Below, piece after piece: positions 28,354-37,387 of a stretch of DNA of 64,000 nucleotides (its first letter is position 1; each line of letters begins with the position of its first letter). Under the pieces are notes generated by a model. It saw nothing but the letters and a program-made list of their open reading frames with translations. It was not told the origin of the DNA and did no database searches. The position numbers and the translations under genes were made by a program. The stretch is from Sphingobium sp. Leaf26 (GTDB lineage Bacteria; Pseudomonadota; Alphaproteobacteria; Sphingomonadales; Sphingomonadaceae), in NCBI RefSeq assembly GCF_001421665.1, contig NZ_LMKV01000001.1:291037-355036 (forward strand), given 5' to 3'.

Positions 28354-29955
28354 TCAGAAGCTGTAGCGCAGGCCAACCTGCCCCATCGCGCTGATGATCG
28401 TTTCGAAATCGTCCGCCTGCACCCCGTCCAGCCCCAGCGAGGCCGATGCCGACAGGCGGCGGGACAGGCCCTTGTAATAGCTGGTGAAGGCGCCATAGTT
28501 CAGCACATCGGGCCGGTCGCCGCTGGCGTCGAAATAGTTGATGTAACTGACCAGATCGATGCTGTCCCGGTCGTTGAACATATAGCTCACCGATCCGTTG
28601 CCATACCAATTCTCGTCCCGCGATCCGCGGATCAGCACGGTCTGGCCGTTGGGCGTGATGAACTTGCGCTGCGAATAGCCAGCGCCCAGGCCCCAGCCCC
28701 ATGGACCGCGCCGCAACGAATATTGCGCCGACACGCCACGATAGCGGAAATTGGCGTCGGTGATGCCCGACAGCGCATCGTTGAAGCACTGACCGCCGCC
28801 GGTGGCCGAAAAGGCGCAACCGGTGATGTCGCCGGTGAAGGGATTGCGCGCCACATCGAAGCTGCTGCCCGACAAAGCCGCCACATCCGCCGTGATCATG
28901 CGGCCAAAGCTGTCGATGCCGTCGAACAGGATGATCGCGACGCTGCTGTCCCGGCCCTGCCACAGGAAACTACCCTGATAGGTCATGCCGCCATAACGCT
29001 CACCGACCCGCGCCTGCAACGTCGTGCGACGGCTCGGCCGCCACAGCACGCCCGCGTCCCAGATGATATCGTCGAAATCATACATCAGCGCGCGCGGCGA
29101 ACTCTTGTCCGTCACATAACGGCCGTTGCGGATCAACGGCAGGCCGTCCGCTCCCAATTCGGGCGAACGCTGGCTGATCTCGATCTTTTCGTAACCGACG
29201 CCGCCGACTGCGGCGAGCGTTGGCGTAAGCGGAACGGTCGCATCGACCCGGCCCCACAGATCCTCGAACCGCTGGTCGAGCTGGCTCGCATCCTCCCGAT
29301 CATAGCCCGCGCTGGCGGTCAGACCGATCCCCGGCAGCACCCTATTGGGCGAAAAACCCACCGAACCGGACAGGCTGTGCGTCCAACTATCGGCGAAGGA
29401 GCCGTTGGGCTGGGCACCGGCGTTCTGGTTCACGCTGTCATCGACCCGCGCATAGCCGAGCCGATAGGAGCCGTTGACGTTGAGGTCGCCCAATTGCGTC
29501 GTGTAGGACGGGCCGACATAGCCGGACCAGACCTGGCTGGTAAAGGTATCGCGCTGGGTCGAGGCACCCGACAGGCCGTCAGTGCGGACGCGGGTGGCAA
29601 GACCGCCGCTCTGGAGCGACAGGCCAGGCGCGACGGTGAAATTGGCATGGCCCACGCCGCTCAGCACATCCTGATCGACTGCCTGGCTGCTCCAGCCGAA
29701 GCTGTGATTATATTGCAGGTCGACTACCGCCTCGACGCGGCGGTTCTTCACCTCCGCCGTCACGCCAGCGGTGACGTTGGTGTAAGTCAGCACATCGCCA
29801 CCGCCCTTCAGCGGTCCCATCACGACCTGATCGACCCCGATATAGGGGATGACGTCGAGGCGCTTGTCGTCGGACGACGACTGCGCATGGACAGGCATTG
29901 CAACGGCCAGCGCGGCGAGCGATGCGCCTGCAGTCCAGAGCCGGACGGTTTTCAC
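28354..29955 (-). CDS. XrtA/PEP-CTERM-associated outer-membrane beta-barrel protein (TIGR03016 type)
   Basis: The 533-residue protein has a signal peptide (residues 1-24, ending PVHAQ). A long sequence of alternating aromatic and polar beta-strand repeats follows, ending in the terminal aromatic signature GLRYSF that is used by the BAM complex. This combination, and its position between the ATPase and the tyrosine kinase, identifies the exosortase-associated outer-membrane protein. It is presumed to be part of the secretion route for the polymer, or a scaffold for it. Its ATG overlaps the kinase gene's stop (ATGA). Confidence 0.88.
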   Translation of the reverse strand: MKTVRLWTAGASLAALAVAMPVHAQSSSDDKRLDVIPYIGVDQVVMGPLKGGGDVLTYTNVTAGVTAEVKNRRVEAVVDLQYNHSFGWSSQAVDQDVLSGVGHANFTVAPGLSLQSGGLATRVRTDGLSGASTQRDTFTSQVWSGYVGPSYTTQLGDLNVNGSYRLGYARVDDSVNQNAGAQPNGSFADSWTHSLSGSVGFSPNRVLPGIGLTASAGYDREDASQLDQRFEDLWGRVDATVPLTPTLAAVGGVGYEKIEISQRSPELGADGLPLIRNGRYVTDKSSPRALMYDFDDIIWDAGVLWRPSRRTTLQARVGERYGGMTYQGSFLWQGRDSSVAIILFDGIDSFGRMITADVAALSGSSFDVARNPFTGDITGCAFSATGGGQCFNDALSGITDANFRYRGVSAQYSLRRGPWGWGLGAGYSQRKFITPNGQTVLIRGSRDENWYGNGSVSYMFNDRDSIDLVSYINYFDASGDRPDVLNYGAFTSYYKGLSRRLSASASLGLDGVQADDFETIISAMGQVGLRYSF

Positions 29956-30902
29956 TGGGCTTCCCCCTTGGCATAATAGCTGCCGAAACGGCGACCACCG
30001 CTGTTGAAGCGGACGGCATTGAGCAAAAGCTGCACCTGCGCCCCGCCCTTCAGCATGCCCGCAGCGTCGCGTAGCGCGCTTTCAGACGTCTTGTCGGCGC
30101 GCACGACCAGCAGCGCGATGGCGGCATGGCTGGCCAGCACCGCCGCCGGCGAGGCCGCCAGCAACGGCGGCGAATCGAAGATGATGATGCGCTCCGGCCG
30201 GCCATCGGTCAGGCGCTTCAGCAACTGTTCGGTACGGGCGGATGCGAGATATTCGGTATCGTCATGGCTGCGCTGCCCGGCCGGCAGCACGGACAGCGAC
30301 GAAATGTCGGTACGGATGACGCAATCCTCGATCGCGACCAGTGGGTCAGCCAGCGCATCCATCAGGCCGCGTCCCGTTTCCAGCCCCAGTTGCGCGGGGA
30401 TGCCCGGCTTGCCGAAATCAGCATCGACCAGCAGGATCTCGCGATCCTTCTCCGCCGCCAGGCTGAGCGCCAGATTGATCGCACAGAAGGTCTTGCCTTC
30501 CCCGCTGTGGGCCGAGCAAACGAGAATGCGGTTGCCGCGCGGATTGGTGCGCAGTTGTGACAGAAGGTCGCGCTTGAGCAGGCGAAACTCCTCGCTCATC
30601 GTCGTGACTGCGCTGTCGGGGCGCAGGAAGCCGGCTTCCGCCAGCTTGATTCGGTCGATCGGCTGCACCGGCCCGGTCCAGTCTGGCGCACGGGGCGTAA
30701 ATGCGGGCGCGGCCGGCGAATCGGCAGCGAAGGCCGCCGGTACAGGTGCAGCAGGCGGTGGCGTGACGGCAGGCACCGGTGGCAGGTCCGTCGGATCGAC
30801 GACCGGCGCGGCGCGACCACGCAGAGCAGCGTTGAAATCATAGATTTCCGTCGCCCGCTCGATCAGCGATCCCCGGCCCTTGATGGAGCTGTGCTGGTTC
30901 AT
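29952..30902 (-). CDS. XrtA-associated tyrosine autokinase (CpsD/EpsG-like)
   Basis: The 316-residue cytoplasmic protein has a Pro/Ala-rich N-terminal linker (about residues 30-75). A BY-kinase domain follows with Walker A in SAHSGEGKTF near residues 130-139, Walker A' in ILLVDADFGKPG, and Walker B in IIIFDSPPLL. The C-terminus ends FGSYYAKGEAQ, giving only two tail tyrosines rather than a long Tyr cluster. These kinases pair with Wzz-like proteins to control chain length. The ATG at 30902 is preferred because the family starts just before the GSLIERA helix and GGGAAA lies upstream. It follows the chain-length gene by 14 bases. Confidence 0.9.
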   Translation of the reverse strand: MNQHSSIKGRGSLIERATEIYDFNAALRGRAAPVVDPTDLPPVPAVTPPPAAPVPAAFAADSPAAPAFTPRAPDWTGPVQPIDRIKLAEAGFLRPDSAVTTMSEEFRLLKRDLLSQLRTNPRGNRILVCSAHSGEGKTFCAINLALSLAAEKDREILLVDADFGKPGIPAQLGLETGRGLMDALADPLVAIEDCVIRTDISSLSVLPAGQRSHDDTEYLASARTEQLLKRLTDGRPERIIIFDSPPLLAASPAAVLASHAAIALLVVRADKTSESALRDAAGMLKGGAQVQLLLNAVRFNSGGRRFGSYYAKGEAQ

Positions 30903-30916
30903 TTTCCCTGGCTCCT

Positions 30917-32437
30917 TCACGCCATACCGCGCTGGACGAATTCGACGACGATCAGCAGCAGGCAGACGGCCGCCAGCCCCCCGCTCGCGCCGGCAAACCA
31001 CTTCATGCGCTGCCGGTCGATGGCGACCTGCGACGCACTCACCGTCTGGCTGATCGATCCGACGACCGGCAGGCCGATCACCTTTTCCAGCCGCGCGGCA
31101 GTCGGGAACGTGCCCTTCAACTGACCAAGCGCGAAGGCCACGCCGATGCCCGCACCTATGCCCACGATCAGGACGCCCAGCAACAGCAGCGGCCGGTTCG
31201 GCGCCGATGGTGCGGTGGGCGTGCTGGGTGGCTGGATGACGCGGAACTGGACGGACCCCGTCTCGGTCTTCACATCGCCACGCAGGCGGATTTCCTCGCG
31301 GTCGGCGGCCAGCTTGTCATATTGCGCCTTGAGCGCGGCATAGTCGCTCTCGATCTTTTCCTGCTCCGACGCGACGCCCGGCTCATTCACCTGACGCGAC
31401 ATCATGGTGTTGAGATCGCCCTGCAACTGCGCCTTGCGTGTGCTGAGCGCCTGCACCGTGGCCGCGCGGTCGGCCTGCATCGACCGGATCGACAGATAGG
31501 CCGGGTTGGGCGTGCTACCGGCAGCAGCGGCAGCGCCACCACCCGCCTTGCGCAGCGCATCGACCTCACGCTGGGCGGCTATCACATCGGGATGGTTGGC
31601 GGTCCAGCCGCGCGCCTTCATCGACGCCAGGTTCGACTGCGCCTGCGCCAGCGGCGACACGCCACCCGAGGCGGTGGTGCCTGGCAGGGTCGCGGGAGTG
31701 CCGGCAAGCTGTCCATTCATGGCGCTCAGAGCACTTTGCGCCTGCACCAACTGCGAATCGATATTACTGATTTCCGCGCGGGCCGCATCCATACGTTGGC
31801 TGATCGAACCGGCGCCGGGCAGCAGGCCGATATAGCGCTGCGCGAATTCGACGCGGCGCTGGTCGGCGGCTTCCAGTTGCTTGCCGCGCGCGGCGATCTG
31901 CTGGTCCAGGAAGGCCAGGCTCTGCTTGGTCTGATTGCGGTCGCCCGAGAGATTTTCTTCCTGGAAGATATCGATCAGCTTCTGCACCACCTGCTGCGCG
32001 ATACGCGCATTGGCGCCATCCGACAGGCCCGAATCGGCCGAAATGGCGCTGATGTCGATCATGCTGGGATCGGCCTGCGCCATGACGGTGATATTTTCGC
32101 GCAGCGTCGTGATCTTCGCGGCAATGTCGCGCGGACCGGACACGGTCTGAGACAGGTCGGTGTCGCGCACGACCTTCTCCAGATTCTCGGCGCTGGCCAA
32201 CGTGCTGCGCACCCGGTCCAGATCCTGTTGCGACTGGACCTGGGTGATGCCCACCTTGTCCTCCAGCAGAGACTGGGTGTTCACATAGACCCGCGCCTTG
32301 GACTGATAGGCGTTGGGGATCAGCGCCACGCCCAGCCAGCCCAGCATGCACACGCCCCAGGCGACGGCGAGCGCCACCCAGCGGCGGCTCCATATACCGT
32401 GCAGCAGGACCAACAGTTCGTCGTAAAGACCGGCCAT
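30917..32437 (-). CDS. XrtA system polysaccharide chain-length determinant (Wzz/EpsF-like)
   Basis: The 506-residue protein has an N-terminal membrane helix (about 19-40), a long periplasmic coiled-coil region with many Gln/Ala-rich heptads (about 55-400), and a C-terminal membrane helix pair (about 420-440 and 475-500). The segment just before the second helix is proline-rich (IQPPSTPTAPSAPNRP), as in all Wzz/PCP proteins. It is the PCP-2a-like partner of the separate cytoplasmic kinase encoded next. PCP proteins set polymer length and link the inner-membrane machinery to the Wza-type exporter encoded just upstream. Confidence 0.9.
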   Translation of the reverse strand: MAGLYDELLVLLHGIWSRRWVALAVAWGVCMLGWLGVALIPNAYQSKARVYVNTQSLLEDKVGITQVQSQQDLDRVRSTLASAENLEKVVRDTDLSQTVSGPRDIAAKITTLRENITVMAQADPSMIDISAISADSGLSDGANARIAQQVVQKLIDIFQEENLSGDRNQTKQSLAFLDQQIAARGKQLEAADQRRVEFAQRYIGLLPGAGSISQRMDAARAEISNIDSQLVQAQSALSAMNGQLAGTPATLPGTTASGGVSPLAQAQSNLASMKARGWTANHPDVIAAQREVDALRKAGGGAAAAAGSTPNPAYLSIRSMQADRAATVQALSTRKAQLQGDLNTMMSRQVNEPGVASEQEKIESDYAALKAQYDKLAADREEIRLRGDVKTETGSVQFRVIQPPSTPTAPSAPNRPLLLLGVLIVGIGAGIGVAFALGQLKGTFPTAARLEKVIGLPVVGSISQTVSASQVAIDRQRMKWFAGASGGLAAVCLLLIVVEFVQRGMA

Positions 32438-32439
32438 GA

Positions 32440-33084
32440 TCAGAACATGCTTTCAGGGATGATGATGACGTCACCGGGCGACAGCAGCACGTTGGCGCGC
32501 GTATCCCCCTTCTTCAGCAGGTCGCCCAGGCGAACCTGATATTCCTTCTGCTTGCCCGTCTCCTTGTCGAAGCGGACGAGGCGCGCCTTGTTGCCGGCGG
32601 CATATTCGCTAAGACCGCCGACCGCGATCATCGCGTCCAGCACGGTCATGTTCGCGCGATAGGGAATGGACGCCGGTTTTTCCGTCGCGCCCACGATCCT
32701 GATCTGCTGGCTGAACGTGCCGCTGAAATTGTTGACGATGACCGACACCAGCGGATTTTCGATATATTGGGTCAGCGCCAGCTTGATATCGTCGGCCAGC
32801 ATCTTGGGCGTCTTGCCCACGGCCGGCATGTCGGTGATCAGCGGCGTGGTGATGCGACCATCGGGGCGCACCTGAACCTTCGCGCCCAGTTCAGGATTGC
32901 GCCACACGAAGATGGTCAGGTCGTCGAGCGGACCGATGATATATTCCTCACCCGGCCCTTCCTGTGTCGACACGAAAGAGGCAGGCGGCAATTGCGGCCC
33001 GGACGGCGCGGAGGCGCAGCCCGACAAGGCGACGGCGGGCAGTGACACACCGATCAAAAGCCTGGAAACCGACACAAAACGCAT
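32440..33084 (-). CDS. Polysaccharide export lipoprotein (Wza/EpsD-like)
   Basis: The 214-residue protein has a lipoprotein signal peptide with the lipobox LSGC, Cys near residue 23. A polysaccharide biosynthesis/export domain follows (YIIGPLDDLTIFVWRNPEL, and RPDGRITTPLI), then one SLBB domain with VGGLSEYA and the final SPGDVIIIPES. It is about half the length of E. coli Wza, as usual for the exosortase-associated exporters. The start at 33084 is chosen because a signal peptide begins there. It is separated from the upstream PLP-decarboxylase gene by 132 bases, the largest gap in the operon, so an internal promoter is possible. Confidence 0.9.
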   Translation of the reverse strand: MRFVSVSRLLIGVSLPAVALSGCASAPSGPQLPPASFVSTQEGPGEEYIIGPLDDLTIFVWRNPELGAKVQVRPDGRITTPLITDMPAVGKTPKMLADDIKLALTQYIENPLVSVIVNNFSGTFSQQIRIVGATEKPASIPYRANMTVLDAMIAVGGLSEYAAGNKARLVRFDKETGKQKEYQVRLGDLLKKGDTRANVLLSPGDVIIIPESMF

Positions 33085-33216
33085 AATCTCATCCCTTCGC
33101 GCGGCCATGCGCCAGCGACCGCCAACGAAGGACAGGCGACCGGTCGGCATATGGCTCCGATTACCTTCATGGCGGGAAAGGGTAAAAATACCGTTAGGAG
33201 TTAAGTCCTGCGCAAA

Positions 33217-34449
33217 TCAGCCAAGTAAAAGTTCGCGAGGACTTGGATGACCAAGAAAAGCGGTCGGACTGGCAGACGCACCATAGGCACCGGCCAGGAA
33301 GATGGCTATCAGGTCGCCTTCCTTAACCGGCGGCAGGGCCACCTTGTCGCCCAGCCTGTCTATCGGGGTGCAGAGGCACCCGACGACGGTCACCGGATCA
33401 ACGGCGGGCGGCACGCCGAACCGGTTGGCGACCGCCATCGGATAGTTGCGCCGAACGACCGTGCCGAAATTTCCGCTGGCCGCCAGTTGGTGATGCAGGC
33501 CGCCATCGACCACCACGAAGGTTTCGCCCTGGCTGACCTTCACGTCGATTACGCGGGTCAGATAGACGCCGGCCTCGCCCACCAGCCAGCGACCCAGTTC
33601 GATCGCGAAAGCGCTGCCCTGCAATATGTCCGGCAGGCCGTCCAACGCGCTGTCCAGCGCGACGCCGATCGGGCGGATATCCAGGCCGCTGTCACCGGGG
33701 AAATAAGCAAGGCCAAAGCCGCCGCCCAGATTGACCAGCGGCGGGACGGCGCCCACCGCATCGGACAGGCGGGCGGCCAGCGCGATCGTGGCTGCCTGCG
33801 TTTCGATGATCGCCAACGGATCGAGATTCTGGCTGCCGGCGAAGATATGCCAGCCCTGCCAGTCCGCCCCCGCGTCGATCATCGCACGTGCCAGCGCCGC
33901 CGCCCGATCCGCATCCACCCCGAACGGCTTGGCCCCGCCGCCCATGCGCATGCCAGACCCTTTGAGGTCGAAGTCCGGGTTGACCCGCACGGCAAGGCGC
34001 GGCCGCTTGCCAATCCGATCGGCGACGGCAAGCGCCCGACGCCCCTCTCCTTCGGATTCCAGATTGATCGTCACCCCGGCGAAGATCGCGGCTTCCAGTT
34101 CGTCGCCACGCTTGCCCGGCCCGGCGAAGCTGGTCCGATTCGGTGCCATTCCGGCGTCCAGCGCCATCGCCAGTTCGCCACCGGATGCGATGTCGAAGCC
34201 GTCGACTTGCCCCACCATCCGCGCCAGCAGCGGCGCATAGGGGTTCGCCTTGATCGCATAATGCAGATGCAGCGCATCGGGCATCGCTTCGCGGAAACGG
34301 CGCACCCGCGCTGCGACAATGTCCATATCATAGACGAAAAGCGGCGTATCGCCGGCCTCGTCCACCAAACTGGCCGCGCCGCAGCCACCAATGACCAGCA
34401 TGCCCTCTTCCGCACCGAACCAGGCAGGAATCGGCCCCATCGGCTTCAT
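33217..34449 (-). CDS. PLP-dependent decarboxylase, exosortase A system-associated
   Basis: The 410-residue protein belongs to the fold-type III (alanine racemase-like) decarboxylases related to diaminopimelate and ornithine decarboxylases. The PLP lysine is in HLHYAIKANPYAPLL near residue 68. Other marks are DIASGGEL, the glycine-rich NLGGGFGLAYF, and GCLCTPIDRL with the active-site cysteine contributed to the partner subunit. Its place between an acyl-CoA ligase and the exporter fits the exosortase-associated group (TIGR03099). The start overlaps the ligase stop by ATGA. The amino-acid substrate is not known, but an amine product loaded by the adjacent ligase/ACP genes is a reasonable idea. 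Confidence 0.9.
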   Translation of the reverse strand: MKPMGPIPAWFGAEEGMLVIGGCGAASLVDEAGDTPLFVYDMDIVAARVRRFREAMPDALHLHYAIKANPYAPLLARMVGQVDGFDIASGGELAMALDAGMAPNRTSFAGPGKRGDELEAAIFAGVTINLESEGEGRRALAVADRIGKRPRLAVRVNPDFDLKGSGMRMGGGAKPFGVDADRAAALARAMIDAGADWQGWHIFAGSQNLDPLAIIETQAATIALAARLSDAVGAVPPLVNLGGGFGLAYFPGDSGLDIRPIGVALDSALDGLPDILQGSAFAIELGRWLVGEAGVYLTRVIDVKVSQGETFVVVDGGLHHQLAASGNFGTVVRRNYPMAVANRFGVPPAVDPVTVVGCLCTPIDRLGDKVALPPVKEGDLIAIFLAGAYGASASPTAFLGHPSPRELLLG

Positions 34450-35975
34450 GCGCCATATTCCTTCGCCAGCGCGACCCGGTCGATCTTGCCGTTGGGATTA
34501 TGGGGAAAGTCTGGAAGCACAACGATATCCTTGGGTTGCATGAAATTGGGCAGTTCGCTTTTCAAATGGGCGGCGACAGCCTGCGCGACGTTCGGGTCGG
34601 CCGAGCGCAGCAGCAGGCGCACCGCCTGCCCCAGCCTATCGTCCTTCACCCCCAACGCCACCGCTTCGGCCACACCGGGCACGGCGACGGCCGCCTCCTC
34701 GATCTCGGTCGGGCTGATCCGGTTGCCGGCGGACTTGATCATCGCATCGTCGCGACCGACAAAATAGAGCAATCCCTGCGCATCCCGCCGCACCGTATCG
34801 CCCGACCAGACCGCCATGCCGCTGTAGCGCGAAGCAACCGGCGCGGGCTTGAACCGTTCGGCGGTCCGCACCGCATCGCGCCAATAGCCCTGCGCCACCA
34901 GCGGCCCGCAATGGACCAGTTCGCCCGGCTCGTCATCCTCGGTCAGGCTGCCGTCAGGGCGCACCACCAATATCTCGGCGAAAGGAATGGCGCTGCCCAT
35001 CGAATCGGGATGAGTGTCGACCAGTGCGGGCGGCAGGTAGGTAGAGCGGAAAGCCTCCGTCAGGCCATACATGGGATAAAGGTCCGCCTGTGGAAATAGC
35101 GCGCGCAGCTTTGCCACCAACGGCCGGGTCAGCGCGCCGCCGCTGTTGGTCAGGCGCCGCAGCTTGCTCGCCACCGCCTCCGGCCAGTCCAGTTCGGTCA
35201 GTTGCACCCAAAGCGGCGGCACGCCCGCCAGCGTCGTGATGTCGCGCCGATCGACCAGCTTTTCCACATCGCGCGGCGTCAGATAGTCGAGCGGATAGAC
35301 GCACCCACCCGAAACCCAGGTCGACAATAGCTGATTCTGTCCATAATCGAAACTGAACGGCAGGACGCAGGCCGTGCGATCCTGCGGCGTCAGCTTGAGA
35401 TAATCGGCGACCGCCACGGCCCCCAGCCAGAGATTGGCATGGCTCAGCATCACGCCCTTGGGCCGCCCGGTCGAGCCGCTGGTATAAAGGATCGCCGCCA
35501 GATCGTCTGGCGCGGCTTCGGACGGACCGATGGCCACGCCACCGCTCATCGCGCAGGCGGCGTCATCTTCACGGTGCAACCGGCAACCGACGGGCACGTC
35601 GCTGGGCAACAGGCTGTCGAGTCGCGCCGCCGTACCGATCAGCAACGTCGCGCCACTGTCCGCCAGGATATGCGCCACCTGGGCATGTTTGAGCAGTGGA
35701 TTGATAGGCACATGGACAAGCCCCGCGCGCGGCGCGGCCAGCGGCATCAGCGCCGCCAACGGCCCCTTGGCAATCCAACTGCCGACTCGCGCGCCCTTCT
35801 CCAGCCCGAACCCGGCCAGCCACCCCGCCAGCCGACCCAGCGTTTCTTCCAGTTCCGCATAGCTGTAGCTGCCCGACCGGCCGTCCAGCGCCGCCCGCGC
35901 CGGATCGCCGCACAGCAGCAGATGGTCGATCGGCTGCACCTGCGCCCCGTCGATCATGGGACAATGATCAGTCAC
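34446..35975 (-). CDS. AMP-forming acyl-CoA/amino-acid ligase, exosortase A system-associated
   Basis: The 509-residue ANL-superfamily enzyme has the P-loop-like LYTSGSTGRPKGVMLSH, the central YGLTEAFRS, the YSGMAVWSGDTVRRDAQGLLYFVGR hinge block (partly quoted: SGDTVRRDA and YFVGRDD) and the C-terminal NPNGKIDR with the catalytic lysine. It activates a carboxylic acid as acyl-adenylate and passes it to CoA or to a carrier protein; an ACP gene lies at 37076. The start is a GTG at 35975 with GGAG ten bases upstream; an ATG six codons later is the alternative. It heads the long minus-strand operon and is divergent from the acetyltransferase gene, with 67 bases between. Confidence 0.9.
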   Translation of the reverse strand: MTDHCPMIDGAQVQPIDHLLLCGDPARAALDGRSGSYSYAELEETLGRLAGWLAGFGLEKGARVGSWIAKGPLAALMPLAAPRAGLVHVPINPLLKHAQVAHILADSGATLLIGTAARLDSLLPSDVPVGCRLHREDDAACAMSGGVAIGPSEAAPDDLAAILYTSGSTGRPKGVMLSHANLWLGAVAVADYLKLTPQDRTACVLPFSFDYGQNQLLSTWVSGGCVYPLDYLTPRDVEKLVDRRDITTLAGVPPLWVQLTELDWPEAVASKLRRLTNSGGALTRPLVAKLRALFPQADLYPMYGLTEAFRSTYLPPALVDTHPDSMGSAIPFAEILVVRPDGSLTEDDEPGELVHCGPLVAQGYWRDAVRTAERFKPAPVASRYSGMAVWSGDTVRRDAQGLLYFVGRDDAMIKSAGNRISPTEIEEAAVAVPGVAEAVALGVKDDRLGQAVRLLLRSADPNVAQAVAAHLKSELPNFMQPKDIVVLPDFPHNPNGKIDRVALAKEYGA

Positions 35976-36042
35976 AGATGCTTAACTCCATGGCGATGTT
36001 TTTACTCTATGCGTAACCAGTGACTGGGGCGGAGATAGTCGG

Positions 36043-37047
36043 TTGCGGGGCGTAAGGGAATATCACAGCCTGGATGAGGTGCGGCAACCGTTGGCCGGCC
36101 GGCTGGATCGTGCCCATCCGCCCGGCCTGTTCGACCGGCTGGACTGGTATGCCGCGCTGCACGCCCATTGCATGGCTGGCACGCCCGTCCGCATCCTGAC
36201 GGCGCAGGAGGATGGGCGGGAAGCCTGGCTCTTCCTGCTCGCACCCTCGGCCCGTCATGTCGGCGCACTCGCCAACTGGTATAGTTTTAGCTGGGCGCCA
36301 GCCTTCATCGGCCACCCTAACCCGGCGATGCAGCAGCGCCTGCTGGAACGCATCGCCCGACACCTGCTGACGACCAGCGCCCAGATCGGCCTCTATCCGC
36401 TGGAGGACGGCGCGCCGATGATGCAGGCGTTGCGCCACGCCGGCTGGTTCGCAGTGCGCCGGGCGATGGGCGGCCGCCATCTGCTGCCGGTCGAGGGGCG
36501 TAGCTTCGCGCAATATTGGGCGTCGCGGCCGGGCAAGCTGCGCAGTCTGGTGAAACGCAAGGGGCGCGGCAGTCCTTTCACCCTGACGATCGCCCGGCGG
36601 CTGACCGACGATCTGTGGCGGGACTATGTCGATGTGCATGACCGTAGCTGGAAGGAGGCGGAGCCGGGCCTCGATTTCCTCCATGATCTGGCCGAGCGGG
36701 AAAGCGCGGCGGGGACGTTGCGGCTGGGCTTTGCCCAATTGCACGGCCGCGCGGTGGCGACGCAGCTCTGGACGGTGGAGAATGGCGTCGCGCTGATCCA
36801 CAAGCTGAGCCACGATGCCGCCCATGACCGCGCTTCCCCCGGCACCTTGCTGAGCCATGCCATGTTCGAGCGCGCCATCGACGGGGACCGGGTGCGCCTG
36901 ATCGACTATGGCACCGGCGACAATGGCTACAAGACCGACTGGATGGAGCAGCGCATTCCGCTCTACCGGATCGACGCCTTCAACCCCCGGTGCGCCTCCG
37001 CCTGGCTGCCCGCCGCCCGTACCGCCATTTCCGCGCTTGTAGGTTAG
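36043..37047 (+). CDS. GNAT/FemAB-like acyltransferase (BioF2-like) of the XrtA locus
   Basis: The 334-residue protein resembles the Acetyltransf_6 group: an N-terminal half with DRLDWYAALHAHC, then LRSLVKRKGRG and the C-terminal TQLWTVENGVALIHKLSHD block ending in VRLIDYGTGDNGYKTDW. Such enzymes transfer acyl or aminoacyl groups to surface polymers. The start is a TTG at 36043 with GGAG about nine bases upstream; an upstream ATG at 36009 hits a stop after four codons. The acyl carrier protein gene follows after 28 bases, so the pair probably works with the acyl ligase on the other side of the promoter: activation, loading and transfer to the polysaccharide. Confidence 0.8.
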   Translation: MRGVREYHSLDEVRQPLAGRLDRAHPPGLFDRLDWYAALHAHCMAGTPVRILTAQEDGREAWLFLLAPSARHVGALANWYSFSWAPAFIGHPNPAMQQRLLERIARHLLTTSAQIGLYPLEDGAPMMQALRHAGWFAVRRAMGGRHLLPVEGRSFAQYWASRPGKLRSLVKRKGRGSPFTLTIARRLTDDLWRDYVDVHDRSWKEAEPGLDFLHDLAERESAAGTLRLGFAQLHGRAVATQLWTVENGVALIHKLSHDAAHDRASPGTLLSHAMFERAIDGDRVRLIDYGTGDNGYKTDWMEQRIPLYRIDAFNPRCASAWLPAARTAISALVG

Positions 37048-37075
37048 GCAGCGAACCATTAGTGAAGCGGCCATC

Positions 37076-37366
37076 ATGCAGGCGCAAAATTCTCAGCCGG
37101 ACGACCGGACCATCAATGTGGACAGCCTGATGCGGGCGTTGCTGCGCGACGTCCTCAGCCTGCCCCAGGCGCAGGTCGATGGCTTCGGCGCGGACACGCC
37201 GCTGTTCGGCGCCCTCCCCGAACTGGACTCCATGGCGGTCGCGGGCCTGCTGACCGAGATGGAGGACCGCTTCGACATCCTGATCGAGGATGAGGATATC
37301 GATGGCGACACGTTCGAGACGTTCGGGTCGCTGGTTGCCTTCGCGCAGGCCAAGGTGGCGGGCTGA
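37076..37366 (+). CDS. Acyl carrier protein of the XrtA locus
   Basis: This 96-residue acidic helical protein carries ELDSMAVAGLL near residues 49-59, where Ser52 in DSM is the phosphopantetheine attachment site. It matches carrier proteins found next to the exosortase-associated acyl ligase. The carrier arm would hold an acyl or amino-acyl group for the adjacent acyltransferase. It is the last gene of the plus-strand pair and ends 21 bases from convergent trxB. Confidence 0.88.
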   Translation: MQAQNSQPDDRTINVDSLMRALLRDVLSLPQAQVDGFGADTPLFGALPELDSMAVAGLLTEMEDRFDILIEDEDIDGDTFETFGSLVAFAQAKVAG

Positions 37367-37387
37367 CCGGCCCACCACCTGTATCGA

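Noticed and set aside
25897..29976. Very long plus-strand open frame of 1359 codons opposite the XrtA deacetylase, ATPase and barrel genes
   Set aside because: Its translation is rich in Arg, His, Gln and Asp with no domain signal; it is the antisense shadow of GC-rich genes with strong, family-recognisable products.
33182..36007. Shared CTTAACTCC...TTTTTAC motif upstream of the wza-like gene (minus strand, 33197-33205) and of the acetyltransferase gene (35981-35989)
   Set aside because: At the second site its complement GGAGTTAAG is the ribosome-binding region of the divergent acyl ligase gene, so the match may be chance; only two copies with different spacing were seen.
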